From an uncultured Clostridia bacterium (GTDB taxonomy: Bacteria > Bacillota > Clostridia > TANB77 > CAG-508), in NCBI GenBank assembly GCA_944390285.1, contig CALXPN010000001.1, forward strand, positions 1 to 64,000: 64,000 bases of DNA, written 5' to 3'. Below the pieces are notes generated by a model. The model was not told the DNA's origin. It worked only from the letters and a program-made list of their open reading frames with translations, and searched no databases. The position numbers and the translations under genes were made by a program. This document shows positions 26,401-35,210 of the stretch, piece after piece; the stretch's first letter is position 1, and every line of letters begins with the position of its first letter.

Positions 26401-27267
26401 CTAAATAGTCTTTTCGACCATTTCCCGAAAGAATGCTTTTAAGGCTTGTTTTGCTTTGGCCTTATGCATCTCAGGCAAGCTCTGGAATTTTTCGGTCTCA
26501 TAAATTATTTCGCCGAAAATTCGCAGTTCTTTTTCCTCAAGAATTTCTGCCGTATCCTCCGGTAGATTCAAGAGTTTCACACTCGCCCAATCACAAGCAG
26601 CAAAATAGGACCTTGTTTTCATCTCAAGCTGTTCTGCTTCCAATGTGTACTTGTTTTTTTCATACCACTCTGGCGAATGTCTCACAAGACGTACAAATTC
26701 TTTGTTTCTACGTGCTTTCCTCCAGAAGTCATTCATTCTCATCCGGATTGTTTGTTTGCTCATCTCCAGATATTCTCCGGTCTCCTTAAAAGTATGTTCT
26801 CTACCATCAATAAATCCATAATAATAAAGAACCGTTTTGCCTAATTCTTCACTGAAATATTTGTGAAGAAGCTTTTTCAGATTTTCGAAAAATATTTCAG
26901 GAGTTGCGTCATATAATCCTGGATTATCGTTCAAATAAAAGATATTGTGTCTGAGTTTTATGGAAGCAACTGCAAGTTTCCAATTATCCAGTGTTATTCC
27001 TTTAAATGCTGGAATCAGGAGTGTTTCTTCCTTTTCACTCTCATATATGTATAAATATGAGAGATCCCGAATTTTCGGGATAAGAACTTTCCATTCCTCT
27101 TTTTTTGAAGTAATGGTAAACTCGTAACAGGCTTCTTTTAGAATCGTGCATTCTTCTTTTGTCAAGAAGTCTGCACATTTTTCTAGTTTCTCTTTTTCCA
27201 TATTAATCCCTCTTTTTTGATTAATATGGTGTAAAACAGAGCCTACATTCTTTCCTTCTAGTTTCAT
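26401..27267 (-). CDS. HTH protein of foreign base composition, unknown function
   Basis: 288 aa, intact. The stretch HTFKETGEYLEMSKQTIRMR in the middle looks like the sigma-70 region 4 helix-turn-helix, so DNA binding is likely; no other domain is recognised. GC content is visibly higher than in every neighbour and codon use differs: three Arg codons are CGG (in KIRDLS, TIRMRM and FFREMV), a codon used as Arg in no other gene here. These are signs of recent transfer. AAGGAGGG lies 11 bases before the first ATG; an internal ATG at 27201 is an alternative start. Confidence 0.72.
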   Translation of the reverse strand: MKLEGKNVGSVLHHINQKRGINMEKEKLEKCADFLTKEECTILKEACYEFTITSKKEEWKVLIPKIRDLSYLYIYESEKEETLLIPAFKGITLDNWKLAVASIKLRHNIFYLNDNPGLYDATPEIFFENLKKLLHKYFSEELGKTVLYYYGFIDGREHTFKETGEYLEMSKQTIRMRMNDFWRKARRNKEFVRLVRHSPEWYEKNKYTLEAEQLEMKTRSYFAACDWASVKLLNLPEDTAEILEEKELRIFGEIIYETEKFQSLPEMHKAKAKQALKAFFREMVEKTI

Positions 27268-27391
27268 TTTCTTTCGTTCCCTCCTTGTTGTTTTTTTGCT
27301 TATCTTACATCAATTATTATACGATAAGCATTTAATTTTTGATAAAGTTTATCCAGTAATTATTATATCATAGAAATGCTTTAATAGCAAA

Positions 27392-28090
27392 TTATCCATT
27401 TAATATCCAACTAATGATATCTTTTTTTATATCAAAATATTCTTCTTTTTCAAATTGCATATTTGAAATGCAATATTTTTTGTCAGATATATGTGAACAA
27501 AACATGCATTCTTCTAAATTTTTGCAATCTTGAATAAAAAATGAATTACTAATTTGTGCAGAACAAATGACATTATAACTATTTATACAACTTCCTGAAT
27601 CATCTACTCTAATGCAAAAATTTGAACCTCCTGTTCTTTGGCAACCAAGTATGAATTCTGAAGAAGCACAACCATCTGAAAAAAGTATATTTTTACATTC
27701 TCTACAATCTAAGCATCTGTATACATTCTCAGACCTATATATAGTATCACTTTTATGTACATTTTCAGAGTCATATAGTCTTTCTGTTGTAGTATAATTT
27801 ACCTTTTTCCAAGCTTTCAAAATATCTTGTAGAGAACTAATTTCTTTTTTCTTTTGCATCCATCCATGTTGTTTATCATAAAGCTCCATATTTTTTTGAC
27901 TAATGAATTTACTCGGATTTATAGATTCTGCCCAAGTTACTTTAGATGTGAAACCATCTATAACCTTTTGTGGAAGTTTTATATCAAAAGCAAACTTAGA
28001 TAATAATTCATCTAAACTATAAGGATTTGGCTTTTGAAATATATTAACAAAAATCTTATTTGCTACTTCTTTTGCTTCCTTATCCTTCAT
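27392..28090 (-). CDS. Cys-rich protein of unknown function, coupled to HerA-like ATPase
   Basis: 232 aa. The second half has repeated short units with Asn/Ser and pairs of Cys (CLDCRECKN, CASSEF, CMFCSHISDKKYC), ending with a Y-C-I-S-N-x-x-F-x-K-E-E-Y motif. I associate that motif with proteins common in Candidate Phyla Radiation genomes, from memory and not checked. Many evenly spaced cysteines suggest metal binding or a stacked repeat. Its start overlaps the ATPase stop by 11 bp, so the two are translationally coupled and likely work together. Confidence 0.6.
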   Translation of the reverse strand: MKDKEAKEVANKIFVNIFQKPNPYSLDELLSKFAFDIKLPQKVIDGFTSKVTWAESINPSKFISQKNMELYDKQHGWMQKKKEISSLQDILKAWKKVNYTTTERLYDSENVHKSDTIYRSENVYRCLDCRECKNILFSDGCASSEFILGCQRTGGSNFCIRVDDSGSCINSYNVICSAQISNSFFIQDCKNLEECMFCSHISDKKYCISNMQFEKEEYFDIKKDIISWILNG

Positions 28091-29963
28091 TTGCGAGTTT
28101 CCTCCTTCCAGTTGATTGTGATTTCATTATTTCTTTTAAGCTTATATCATTATTTATAATAATTTTCTTTTTACTTTTTACTATTTTTTCAGGTTTTACT
28201 TCATCTATTTCTTCTTTTTCTTTTTTTCTTGGATAAGATTTTGCATCTATAGTTTTTGCTCTAAAAGCTGGTATAACTTGTCCAAAACGGCTTAGTCTTA
28301 AGATACATTCTCTGTTTGCAAGTTCTGAAAGCATCTTTACTTTTGCAAAATGTGAATCATGAACTGCAAGCTCCATTAACATATTTCTACTTAATATAAT
28401 AGCATCATCTCTAGATACTCTAAATGTATAATAATTCACCACATTAGAAAATATTGCTTTTTGTATATCTTCATCTATTTGTTTAAAATATTGTCCAGAT
28501 AATATTAAAGACAAATTATATTTTCTACTTTCAGATAAAAATCTTTTTATAATAGGATTTTGTACAATCGCAACTTCATCTATTATAAAAATAATATGCT
28601 CTTCTATTTTTCTTTTTTGCATTAGATTAAAAAGTTGTGTCATAACAAGACCTGAAATAGTTTTTGTAATTTTTTCACCTATGCAAGTTTCATCAAGTGA
28701 TATTATTGATAAGAAATTTTCATTAATAGTTTCTTCAAGATTTTCCAATTTGTTTTTTTCTCCAAATACAGGAAGTATTGTCATTTCATCTATAAAAGAT
28801 ATAATTGGAGAAACTGCTTCTTGATGTGATTTATTTTTTAACTCATTAAAATCTTTAAGAAAAAAAGTAATTATAGGTTCTGGTAAAATATTTCTATTTT
28901 CATTTAAAAGTCTATTTCTAAATTCGTTATCTGTTAAAAGCTTTCTTAAAGTTATTAAATTCATTTTTTCTGTATATATTAATAAATATATACAATGTCT
29001 TAAAACTCTTTCTAATTTAGAATTATACTCATCAGCAATAAGACTTTTTAATGTATCTAATAAATTTTCGGTTTCTGATACTACATTTTTTTTCTCACTT
29101 TTAAATAAATCTATACTGTTTTTATGTGATTTAAAATCTATTACTTTTGTATTATCTAAACCACCTATTTCATTTTCTAAAGAGCAATGTGGATCTATTA
29201 CAACTATCTTATATTTATTTTTATATTCATAATTTTTACTAATATTATCTACAAGTAATGTTATTAATTTTGATTTTCCAGTTCCAGAACCACCTATAAT
29301 CATAGAATGTTTATCAAAATCGTAATTGTTTAAATTTAAATAATAATCATCTGTTAAATATGGAAAAGCATCGATCTTTAAAATACTGTTTTTTTGATCA
29401 CTTTCAAATAAACTTAAACTTTTTTCTATATTTAAGTATTTCTTTATATTCTTTTTATGTATAAATCTAGTGTGTTTTGAAAAATCTATACTTAAAAAAA
29501 TATGTGGTATATTAAAAATTGCTTTTTTAGAAATATTATTATATTTAGTTTTAAAAATTAATTTAGTTGAACTCAAATAATTATCTTTTTTATAAGGTAA
29601 AATTGTAATTTCTGCTTCTTGTAAAATTCTATTTTTTTTACTTTCGTTTCTATCATACACATCTATAATTGTTTTTTCTTTATTTGTCATAATATATGGC
29701 ATTTTAAAAATATTTACTACTCTTATTTTTTCTGGGCTTTCTACTTTCTTTATTAGGAAATCACCTAAATTACTTAATGTAGTTGGTATTTCATGATTAG
29801 TTTTTATAAAATATCTAACTTTATTTTTCTCAAAGCGAATATAAATTTTCCATTTCTTAAATAGTCCATTTAATTTTGAAATATATAAAAGAAAATTATT
29901 CCAATTTTCTTCATTTACAAAATCGGTTGTAAAGAACACTTCAAAATATTTTTTCCTTCCCAT
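28080..29963 (-). CDS. HerA/VirB4-like ATPase (DUF87 type)
   Basis: 627 aa. The N-terminal ~210 residues are unrecognised. The motor domain has Walker A in IIGGSGTGKSKLI (about 225), VVIDPHCSLEN, Walker B in IIFIIDEVAIVQN (about 470) and a sensor-like stretch LSLILSGQYFKQI. Such ATPases pump DNA or protein (conjugation, FtsK/HerA family). No relaxase, coupling protein or pilin lies nearby, so a standalone role with the Cys-rich partner is possible. Low GC and local codon use argue it is long resident. Confidence 0.75.
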   Translation of the reverse strand: MGRKKYFEVFFTTDFVNEENWNNFLLYISKLNGLFKKWKIYIRFEKNKVRYFIKTNHEIPTTLSNLGDFLIKKVESPEKIRVVNIFKMPYIMTNKEKTIIDVYDRNESKKNRILQEAEITILPYKKDNYLSSTKLIFKTKYNNISKKAIFNIPHIFLSIDFSKHTRFIHKKNIKKYLNIEKSLSLFESDQKNSILKIDAFPYLTDDYYLNLNNYDFDKHSMIIGGSGTGKSKLITLLVDNISKNYEYKNKYKIVVIDPHCSLENEIGGLDNTKVIDFKSHKNSIDLFKSEKKNVVSETENLLDTLKSLIADEYNSKLERVLRHCIYLLIYTEKMNLITLRKLLTDNEFRNRLLNENRNILPEPIITFFLKDFNELKNKSHQEAVSPIISFIDEMTILPVFGEKNKLENLEETINENFLSIISLDETCIGEKITKTISGLVMTQLFNLMQKRKIEEHIIFIIDEVAIVQNPIIKRFLSESRKYNLSLILSGQYFKQIDEDIQKAIFSNVVNYYTFRVSRDDAIILSRNMLMELAVHDSHFAKVKMLSELANRECILRLSRFGQVIPAFRAKTIDAKSYPRKKEKEEIDEVKPEKIVKSKKKIIINNDISLKEIMKSQSTGRRKLANEG

Positions 29964-30020
29964 AAAATCACCTTCATATAAAATATTCCGAAAATATTAT
30001 ATTATTTTTTTAAAAAATAT

Positions 30021-30052
30021 AACTGACTTTTTTAAAACAAAAAAAGTCAGTT
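30021..30052. terminator. Intrinsic terminator after the AraC gene
   Basis: AACTGACTTTTTT and AAAAAAGTCAGTT pair at 30021-30033 / 30040-30052; on minus it follows the regulator stop by about 37 bases. Confidence 0.8.
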
Positions 30053-30088
30053 ATTAAAATCTCTAAAATACAAATTTATTTAAAAATA

Positions 30089-30892
30089 TTAATCTTCAAT
30101 TGGAAATAAAAGTTCTGTCATATTATCAGTATAATACTCAAGTTCTGGAAGTGGTCTTATTTTGAATTTCGAACTTGGAATAAACTTTTCATAAAATTCT
30201 CTTGTTAATTTATGTATGTCTATAGGTTCTTGAGAATCAAGTTTAAAACTAATCCATTTTGATTTAGGTATAACTATTTTTTTAAATTCTTTTATTTCTT
30301 TTTCATATGCAATCCAATATTCAAAATTTGGACTATCGAATCTCGCTTCATAAAAAGTTAAACCATAATCTCCTAATCCATATTTCTTTTCGTATTTTTT
30401 ATTCATCTTAATCCAAAAATTAGGTGCATCTTGTTTTATTGTAGAATATGTAGTTTTTATACCTTTTCCCCATAACTTTATTTCATCTAAACTTATTATA
30501 CTATATTCTATACTAGAATTTTCATTTATGTTTTCATTAAATTTTAATTTTGTATAAATTTTTAATTTTTCTGGATGTTTTTTTATATTACTTGGTTTTA
30601 TACCATGAAATTTTTCAAAAGCTCTAGAAAAAGATGTTGCATTATCATACTGATATTTTACAGCTATATCAACAATTTTCTCATTACTATTATATAAATC
30701 AAAACCTGCATTAGATAATCTTCTATTTCTTATATATTCAGATATAGGAACATCTGTTAAAAGTGAAAATATTCTCCTCATTGTATATTCATTTGTTCCT
30801 ATAATTTTTGCAAGTTCATTATAATCTATATTTTCTTCTAAATTCTCTTCTATATATTCAATTAATTCATTTAAATTCTTATATATATTCAA
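30089..30892 (-). CDS. AraC-family regulator with effector-binding domain
   Basis: The N-terminal ~100 residues hold two HTH motifs (NELAKIIGTNEYTMRRIFSL; VDIAVKYQYDNATSFSRAFE). The rest, with GKGIKTTYS and GLTFYEARF, looks like a GyrI/Rob-type ligand-binding domain, as in BmrR-like sensors. Starts at TTG with AAGGA seven bases upstream. 267 aa. Its targets are not evident; it sits upstream of the ATPase operon but is separated by a terminator. Confidence 0.85.
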   Translation of the reverse strand: MNIYKNLNELIEYIEENLEENIDYNELAKIIGTNEYTMRRIFSLLTDVPISEYIRNRRLSNAGFDLYNSNEKIVDIAVKYQYDNATSFSRAFEKFHGIKPSNIKKHPEKLKIYTKLKFNENINENSSIEYSIISLDEIKLWGKGIKTTYSTIKQDAPNFWIKMNKKYEKKYGLGDYGLTFYEARFDSPNFEYWIAYEKEIKEFKKIVIPKSKWISFKLDSQEPIDIHKLTREFYEKFIPSSKFKIRPLPELEYYTDNMTELLFPIED

Positions 30893-30906
30893 TTTTTCTT
30901 CCTTAA

Positions 30907-31458
30907 TTAAAATTTATTTGGTTCTGGATATTCTTTTCCAAATGTCTCTACAGTTACTTTTTTCATAATTGGTGGATTTAATGGTCTATCTTTTTTATTG
31001 TTAAATGGACTTCTAGTAACTACTTCTGTTTCAGCTATTTTATCTACTTCATCCATTCCATAAATTACAGTTCCAAACCCTGCATATTGACCATCTAAAA
31101 AAGTAGAATCATCTGTAACAATAAAAAATTGTGATCCTGCACTATTTGGTTTATTTGTTCTTGCCATAGAAATAGTTCCTCTTGTATGTGATATAGTATT
31201 ATTTATTCCATTTTCCTTGAACTCACCTTTTATTGTATATCCAGGTCCTCCTATTCCTGTGCCTTCTGGATCTCCTCCTTGAATTATAAAACCTGGAATT
31301 GTTCTATGAAAAATTAATCCATTATAAAATCCTTTTTTAATTAAACTTATAAAATTATTAACTGTCTCTGGTGCATCATTTGGATTTAATTCTATTTTTA
31401 TACTATTTCCGTCTTCCATCTCAATTGTAACTATTGGCTTTTTATTTTCTTCTTCCAT
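30907..31458 (-). CDS. Cyclophilin-type peptidyl-prolyl isomerase
   Basis: Catalyses cis-trans isomerisation of X-Pro bonds. Typical segments: NFISLIKKGFYNGLIFHRTI, GFIIQGGDPEGTG, GTISMARTNKPNSAGSQFFI and FGTVIYGMDEVDKI. 183 aa, no signal peptide, so cytoplasmic. Start has GGGGAT. It lies 14 bp before the AraC gene in the same direction. Confidence 0.94.
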   Translation of the reverse strand: MEEENKKPIVTIEMEDGNSIKIELNPNDAPETVNNFISLIKKGFYNGLIFHRTIPGFIIQGGDPEGTGIGGPGYTIKGEFKENGINNTISHTRGTISMARTNKPNSAGSQFFIVTDDSTFLDGQYAGFGTVIYGMDEVDKIAETEVVTRSPFNNKKDRPLNPPIMKKVTVETFGKEYPEPNKF

Positions 31459-31516
31459 AATTATAATCCCCTTAAAATAAATTTCATAAATATTTTACTA
31501 CTTATTCTTATTTTTT

Positions 31517-32113
31517 TCAATCTTTTTTCATGTAAGCTTTTACTATTATTCTTTTTTTATTTGCATTATTACATGTAAGTAATGTCAGATCATATTCTTT
31601 TTTTTGTATCAAAACTGAAAAATCATCTTCTTCTGCTTCAAATATATCATAAATTATATATTTATATTCTTTGGAATTTAAATCTGTTAATAATATCTCA
31701 TCTTTTAAATCAAGTTCATCAAATCTACTAAAAAAACTGTCATCATTATAATTATGACCTGCTATTGCAATATTTCCTGGTTCTCCTAGATTTGTTCCAT
31801 AAAACTTACAAGGAGCTATTTTAAGCAAATCTTGATTATATTTATTAAAAATAACATAGTCTACATTAATTTTTTCAATATATATTTTTCCAAAATAACT
31901 ACTATCATTCAAATTTTCTTTTGATTTATATACATATGATAATTTTATATTATTATTTATTATTTTAGAAATTTTTTCCAATTTTTCTGCTTTTTTATAT
32001 TTTTCTATAACAGATACTGAGATTATAAAAATAATTACAATTGAAATTATTAATTGAACTTTAAATATATATTTTAACTTATTATTTTTTTTATTAAATA
32101 AAATTTGATTCAT
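31517..32113 (-). CDS. Sortase
   Basis: Membrane transpeptidase that joins surface proteins to the wall. An N-terminal membrane helix (about residues 19-39) is followed by the sortase beta-barrel: catalytic His in IAIAGHNYN, Cys in LTLLTCNN and Arg in KKRIIVKAY near the end. 198 aa. Probably class D/E-like by size. The likely substrate in this window is the LPYAG protein at 44 kb. Ribosome site is weak. Confidence 0.85.
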   Translation of the reverse strand: MNQILFNKKNNKLKYIFKVQLIISIVIIFIISVSVIEKYKKAEKLEKISKIINNNIKLSYVYKSKENLNDSSYFGKIYIEKINVDYVIFNKYNQDLLKIAPCKFYGTNLGEPGNIAIAGHNYNDDSFFSRFDELDLKDEILLTDLNSKEYKYIIYDIFEAEEDDFSVLIQKKEYDLTLLTCNNANKKRIIVKAYMKKD

Positions 32114-32253
32114 ATGAATATTATTTACTTGTATTATCTTATTAATTCTTTAATTCTCAAATTATACAGATTGATAAAAATATTTTTTTATGTTATAGTT
32201 ATAAAAAGGATTTTTTATTAAATTAAAATCAAAATTTTAGAAAGGATAAATCT

Positions 32254-32712
32254 ATGGTGGAAAAAATACTTGCAAAAAATCCAACTGCATATCATAATTA
32301 TACAATTGAAAATACTTTAGAAGCTGGTATTGTTTTAACTGGAACTGAAATAAAATCTATCAAAAATGGTAAAGTAAATATTAAAGATACTTATGTTAAT
32401 ATAAAAAATGGTGAAGTATATATTTATGGAATGCATATCAGTCCATATGAATTTGGAAATATATATAATAAAGATCCGTTGCGAATAAGAAAATTACTAT
32501 TAAATAAAAGAGAAATAAATAAATTATATGGGTTGATTAAACAAAAAGGAATTTCTATAATTCCTATAAAATTATATATGAAAGGTAATAAAGCAAAATT
32601 AGAAATAGGAATTGGAAAAGGAAAAAAACTTTATGATAAAAGACAAGATATTGCAAAAAAAGATGCTGAAATGAAAATAAAACAAGCTATAAAAAATGGA
32701 TCTTATAAATAG
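32254..32712 (+). CDS. smpB: SsrA-binding protein SmpB
   Basis: Binds tmRNA and brings it to stalled ribosomes for trans-translation. Typical segments: HNYTIENTLEAGIVLTGTEI, IKDTYVNIKNGEVYIYGMH and the C-terminal KGKKLYDKRQDI. 152 aa. It uses CGA as Arg (LRIRK), which shows that not all CGN codons are avoided here. AGAAAGGAT precedes the ATG. Rescue of stalled ribosomes is relevant if CGG codons stall translation. Confidence 0.96.
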   Translation: MVEKILAKNPTAYHNYTIENTLEAGIVLTGTEIKSIKNGKVNIKDTYVNIKNGEVYIYGMHISPYEFGNIYNKDPLRIRKLLLNKREINKLYGLIKQKGISIIPIKLYMKGNKAKLEIGIGKGKKLYDKRQDIAKKDAEMKIKQAIKNGSYK

Positions 32713-32720
32713 ATCCATTT
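32694..32720. terminator. Terminator at the smpB 3' end
   Basis: AAATGGATC (32694-32702) pairs with GATCCATTT (32712-32720), then T6. It overlaps the last smpB codons and the end of the convergent gene. Confidence 0.8.
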
Positions 32721-32721
32721 T

Positions 32722-33840
32722 TTATCTTATTTCATCTTCTGGTTCTTCTTTTACTCTTTTGGGAGAATCACTTTCTCCAAAAACTTGCATATATGCATTT
32801 TTTATCCTATCAAGATTTCTTTTTAAAGAAAATTTATAATATTCGTTTTCTTTTTCAGTTAAATTCATTCCTGTTTCATTTTTCATATCATTTATTGCTT
32901 TATCTATATCTAATGTTATAACTTTTTCTTTAATCCATTTTCTAAACCATTCTTCATCTGCATATTCTTGAATAAAGGTTTCTACATCTTCTTTTTTGTG
33001 TAATACTCTATGATGGCTTTTTCCAGAGGATTCAACTCCTGAACAGTAATCAAAACTATAGATTGGAGCAAGTTTTAATGTAGAATCTTCTTGTTTTATT
33101 AATCCCCATTTTGAATTTCCTTCATTATTATTAAAAACTAATTTATTAAATATAGTTTGTTTTATTAAACCTTTTCTTACTTCATCTTTTACTTTTTCTG
33201 CTTCACTAGAGTTAATTTTATTCTTTTTATAATATCTTTTTATATATTTAGCTGTTTCAGATAGCAAATCTTCAAAATCTATTTTTACTCTATCTTTTTT
33301 TCTTTTATATATTTCATCTCCCAGTATTAAGCTTTCTCCATCTTTTAAAAGATCTTTGGTCATAAAAAATACCGATTCTAATCTTTGGCTTTTTTCTGGA
33401 AATTTTCCTTTATAATATATTGTTGCAGGCAACTCTAATTGCTTTGCAATTTGTGGTAATAAAAAATTATTTTTTTCTGAAATTTTTATCCATTTACTAT
33501 TTATATCTGAAGAATGTCTATTGGTAATAAGATATGAATCAAGATTAGAACTAATTAACCAATCTCTACCAATTTTACTATCTTTCAATCTTCTTTTTGA
33601 AATTATAAAAAGATAATTATCTAAATCTATAATTCCATTTTCATCTACACTTATATGCTCATTATATTTTGGACTTATATATGTATGATACATTCTAAAA
33701 AGTTTAATATTTCTTTTAGCAATATATTTATTATCAAAATTACCATTAAGATAATCTTCTAAATCTTTTAATTCAAAATCTGTTAATCCATATAACCTAG
33801 CTGCTTTTAAGATATATTCTTTTTTTGAAAGTTTATTCAA
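32722..33840 (-). CDS. HipA-like protein, putative
   Basis: 372 aa, not firmly recognised. Two stretches recall the HipA kinase fold: FNKLVFNNNEGNSKWGLIKQ (compare the N-D-R-H-x-x-N-x-G region) and LKLAPIYSFDYCSG (compare L-A-P-x-Y-D). The HipA ATP-binding residues are not all conserved. It starts 14 bp after fba in the same direction. No partner antitoxin with a HipB-type HTH is adjacent, so a toxin role is doubtful. Confidence 0.45.
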   Translation of the reverse strand: MNKLSKKEYILKAARLYGLTDFELKDLEDYLNGNFDNKYIAKRNIKLFRMYHTYISPKYNEHISVDENGIIDLDNYLFIISKRRLKDSKIGRDWLISSNLDSYLITNRHSSDINSKWIKISEKNNFLLPQIAKQLELPATIYYKGKFPEKSQRLESVFFMTKDLLKDGESLILGDEIYKRKKDRVKIDFEDLLSETAKYIKRYYKKNKINSSEAEKVKDEVRKGLIKQTIFNKLVFNNNEGNSKWGLIKQEDSTLKLAPIYSFDYCSGVESSGKSHHRVLHKKEDVETFIQEYADEEWFRKWIKEKVITLDIDKAINDMKNETGMNLTEKENEYYKFSLKRNLDRIKNAYMQVFGESDSPKRVKEEPEDEIR

Positions 33841-33854
33841 TAAAAATTTTCCTT

Positions 33855-34784
33855 TTAAGCTTTATTTGCAGAACAGAATACATCATTTATTTTATGTAAT
33901 ACTGTAGATTTTATTTCTGTTCTTGCTGCACCTAGGTATTTTCTAGGATCAAATACAGATGGTTCATCATTAAATAATTTTCTTATTTGTGCAGTCATTG
34001 CTAATCTTAAATCTGTATCTACATTTATTTTAGAAACCCCATTTTCTCCAGCTTGTTTTAACATTTCATCTGGACATCCTTTTGCTCCTGGAATATTACC
34101 TCCATTATTATTGCACATATCTACTAATTCTGGTATTACAGTAGATGCTCCATGTAATACAATTGGTGTATTAGGTAATTTTTCTTTAATTTTTTGTAAT
34201 ATATCGAATCTTAATTTAGCTTCACCTTTAAATTTATATGCACCATGACTTGTTCCGATTGCTATTGCAAGTGAATCACAACCTGTTCTTTGAACAAATT
34301 CGTAAGCTTGTTCTGGATCTGTATATCTTGCATCACTATCTGCAACATTTACATCATCTTCTACTCCTGCTAACTTTCCAAGTTCTGCCTCTACTACAAC
34401 ACCTTTTGAGTGTGCATAATCTACAACTTTTTTTGTTAAAGCAATATTTTCTTCAAAATCATATTTAGAACCATCTATCATAACAGATGTAAAACCATTA
34501 TCTATACACATTTTACATGTTTCAAAATCTGGTCCGTGATCTAAGTGAAGTGCTATTGGAATAGTAGTTGTCTCTACTGCTGCCTCTACCATTTTTAGTA
34601 AATATTCCATTCTAGCATATTTTATAGCGCTTGAAGAAACTTGTAAAATTACTGGAGATTTAGCTTCTTCTGCTGCATCTGTAATTGCTTGTATAAACTC
34701 CATATTGTTTATATTAAATGCTCCTATTGCAAAATGTTCTTTCATTGATTTTTCAAACATTTCTTTAGTTGTTACTAATGGCAT
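33855..34784 (-). CDS. fba: Class II fructose-bisphosphate aldolase
   Basis: Zinc-dependent glycolytic aldolase. It shows LHLDHGPDFETCK, the zinc His region VEAELGKLAGVEDD and the substrate loop GVSKINVDTDLRLAM. 309 aa, full length. Good match to the Firmicutes class II subgroup. Works with pfkA at 15-16 kb in glycolysis. Confidence 0.96.
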   Translation of the reverse strand: MPLVTTKEMFEKSMKEHFAIGAFNINNMEFIQAITDAAEEAKSPVILQVSSSAIKYARMEYLLKMVEAAVETTTIPIALHLDHGPDFETCKMCIDNGFTSVMIDGSKYDFEENIALTKKVVDYAHSKGVVVEAELGKLAGVEDDVNVADSDARYTDPEQAYEFVQRTGCDSLAIAIGTSHGAYKFKGEAKLRFDILQKIKEKLPNTPIVLHGASTVIPELVDMCNNNGGNIPGAKGCPDEMLKQAGENGVSKINVDTDLRLAMTAQIRKLFNDEPSVFDPRKYLGAARTEIKSTVLHKINDVFCSANKA

Positions 34785-34900
34785 AATAATTCCCCCTATT
34801 CATTTTTAATTTCCTCTTACATTTTATATTTTTAATATTTATATGTCAAGCAATTTTTATAAAACATCAAAGTTTACTAAGATTTTAATTTATTAAATAA

Positions 34901-34951
34901 AAAGCAACATAAATGAATATTCTATATTTTAGAATACCAATATGTTGCTTT
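34901..34951. terminator. Terminator after the DUF1540 gene
   Basis: AAAGCAACATA and TATGTTGCTTT pair at 34901-34911 / 34941-34951, with an inner AT-rich stem and flanking T tracts. Confidence 0.75.
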
Positions 34952-34965
34952 AATTTAATCTAATT

Positions 34966-35133
34966 CTATTTGTTTTTACATTTATAGTTTCCACACATTG
35001 ATTCATCTTTAGGTGTTCCACCAGAACATCCTGGACAAGCTTGTACTTCTATCTGTTTTAAATCACACATACTATTATCACAATTATGATATAAACAACT
35101 TTCTACAGTACACTTAATTTTTTGATCACTCAT
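34966..35133 (-). CDS. DUF1540 small Cys-rich protein
   Basis: A 55-aa frame starting MSDQKIKCTVESCLYHNCDN with AGGAGG before the ATG. The spacing I-x-C-x-x-x-x-C-x-Y followed by M-C-x-L-x-x-I-x-V fits DUF1540 (PF07561), common in Clostridia and sometimes linked to spores. Eight cysteines suggest metal binding. It is flanked by terminators on both sides, so it is a single-gene unit. Confidence 0.8.
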   Translation of the reverse strand: MSDQKIKCTVESCLYHNCDNSMCDLKQIEVQACPGCSGGTPKDESMCGNYKCKNK

Positions 35134-35154
35134 ATTTTGCACCTCCTAGAAAAA

Positions 35155-35184
35155 ATAACATAGAGTTTTTAAGCTCTATGTTAT
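35155..35184. terminator. Terminator after the WG-repeat gene at 35.2 kb
   Basis: ATAACATAGAG (35155-35165) pairs with CTCTATGTTAT (35174-35184), downstream of the minus-strand stop at 35211. Confidence 0.8.
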
Positions 35185-35210
35185 TATTCGCAAAAATTAA
35201 ATTTTTATAA

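Noticed and set aside
26401-27267. Insertion sequence or prophage island around the GC-rich HTH gene
   Set aside because: Only this one gene has foreign composition. I see no transposase, integrase, terminal repeats or target duplication, and the flanking genes are native.
28080-29963. Conjugative element or ICE
   Set aside because: Only one ATPase of this type; no relaxase, coupling protein, pilus or integrase genes in the surrounding region, and base composition is native.
32722-33840. HipBA toxin-antitoxin system
   Set aside because: No HipB-like HTH gene adjoins and the kinase motifs are incomplete; the neighbours are fba and smpB.
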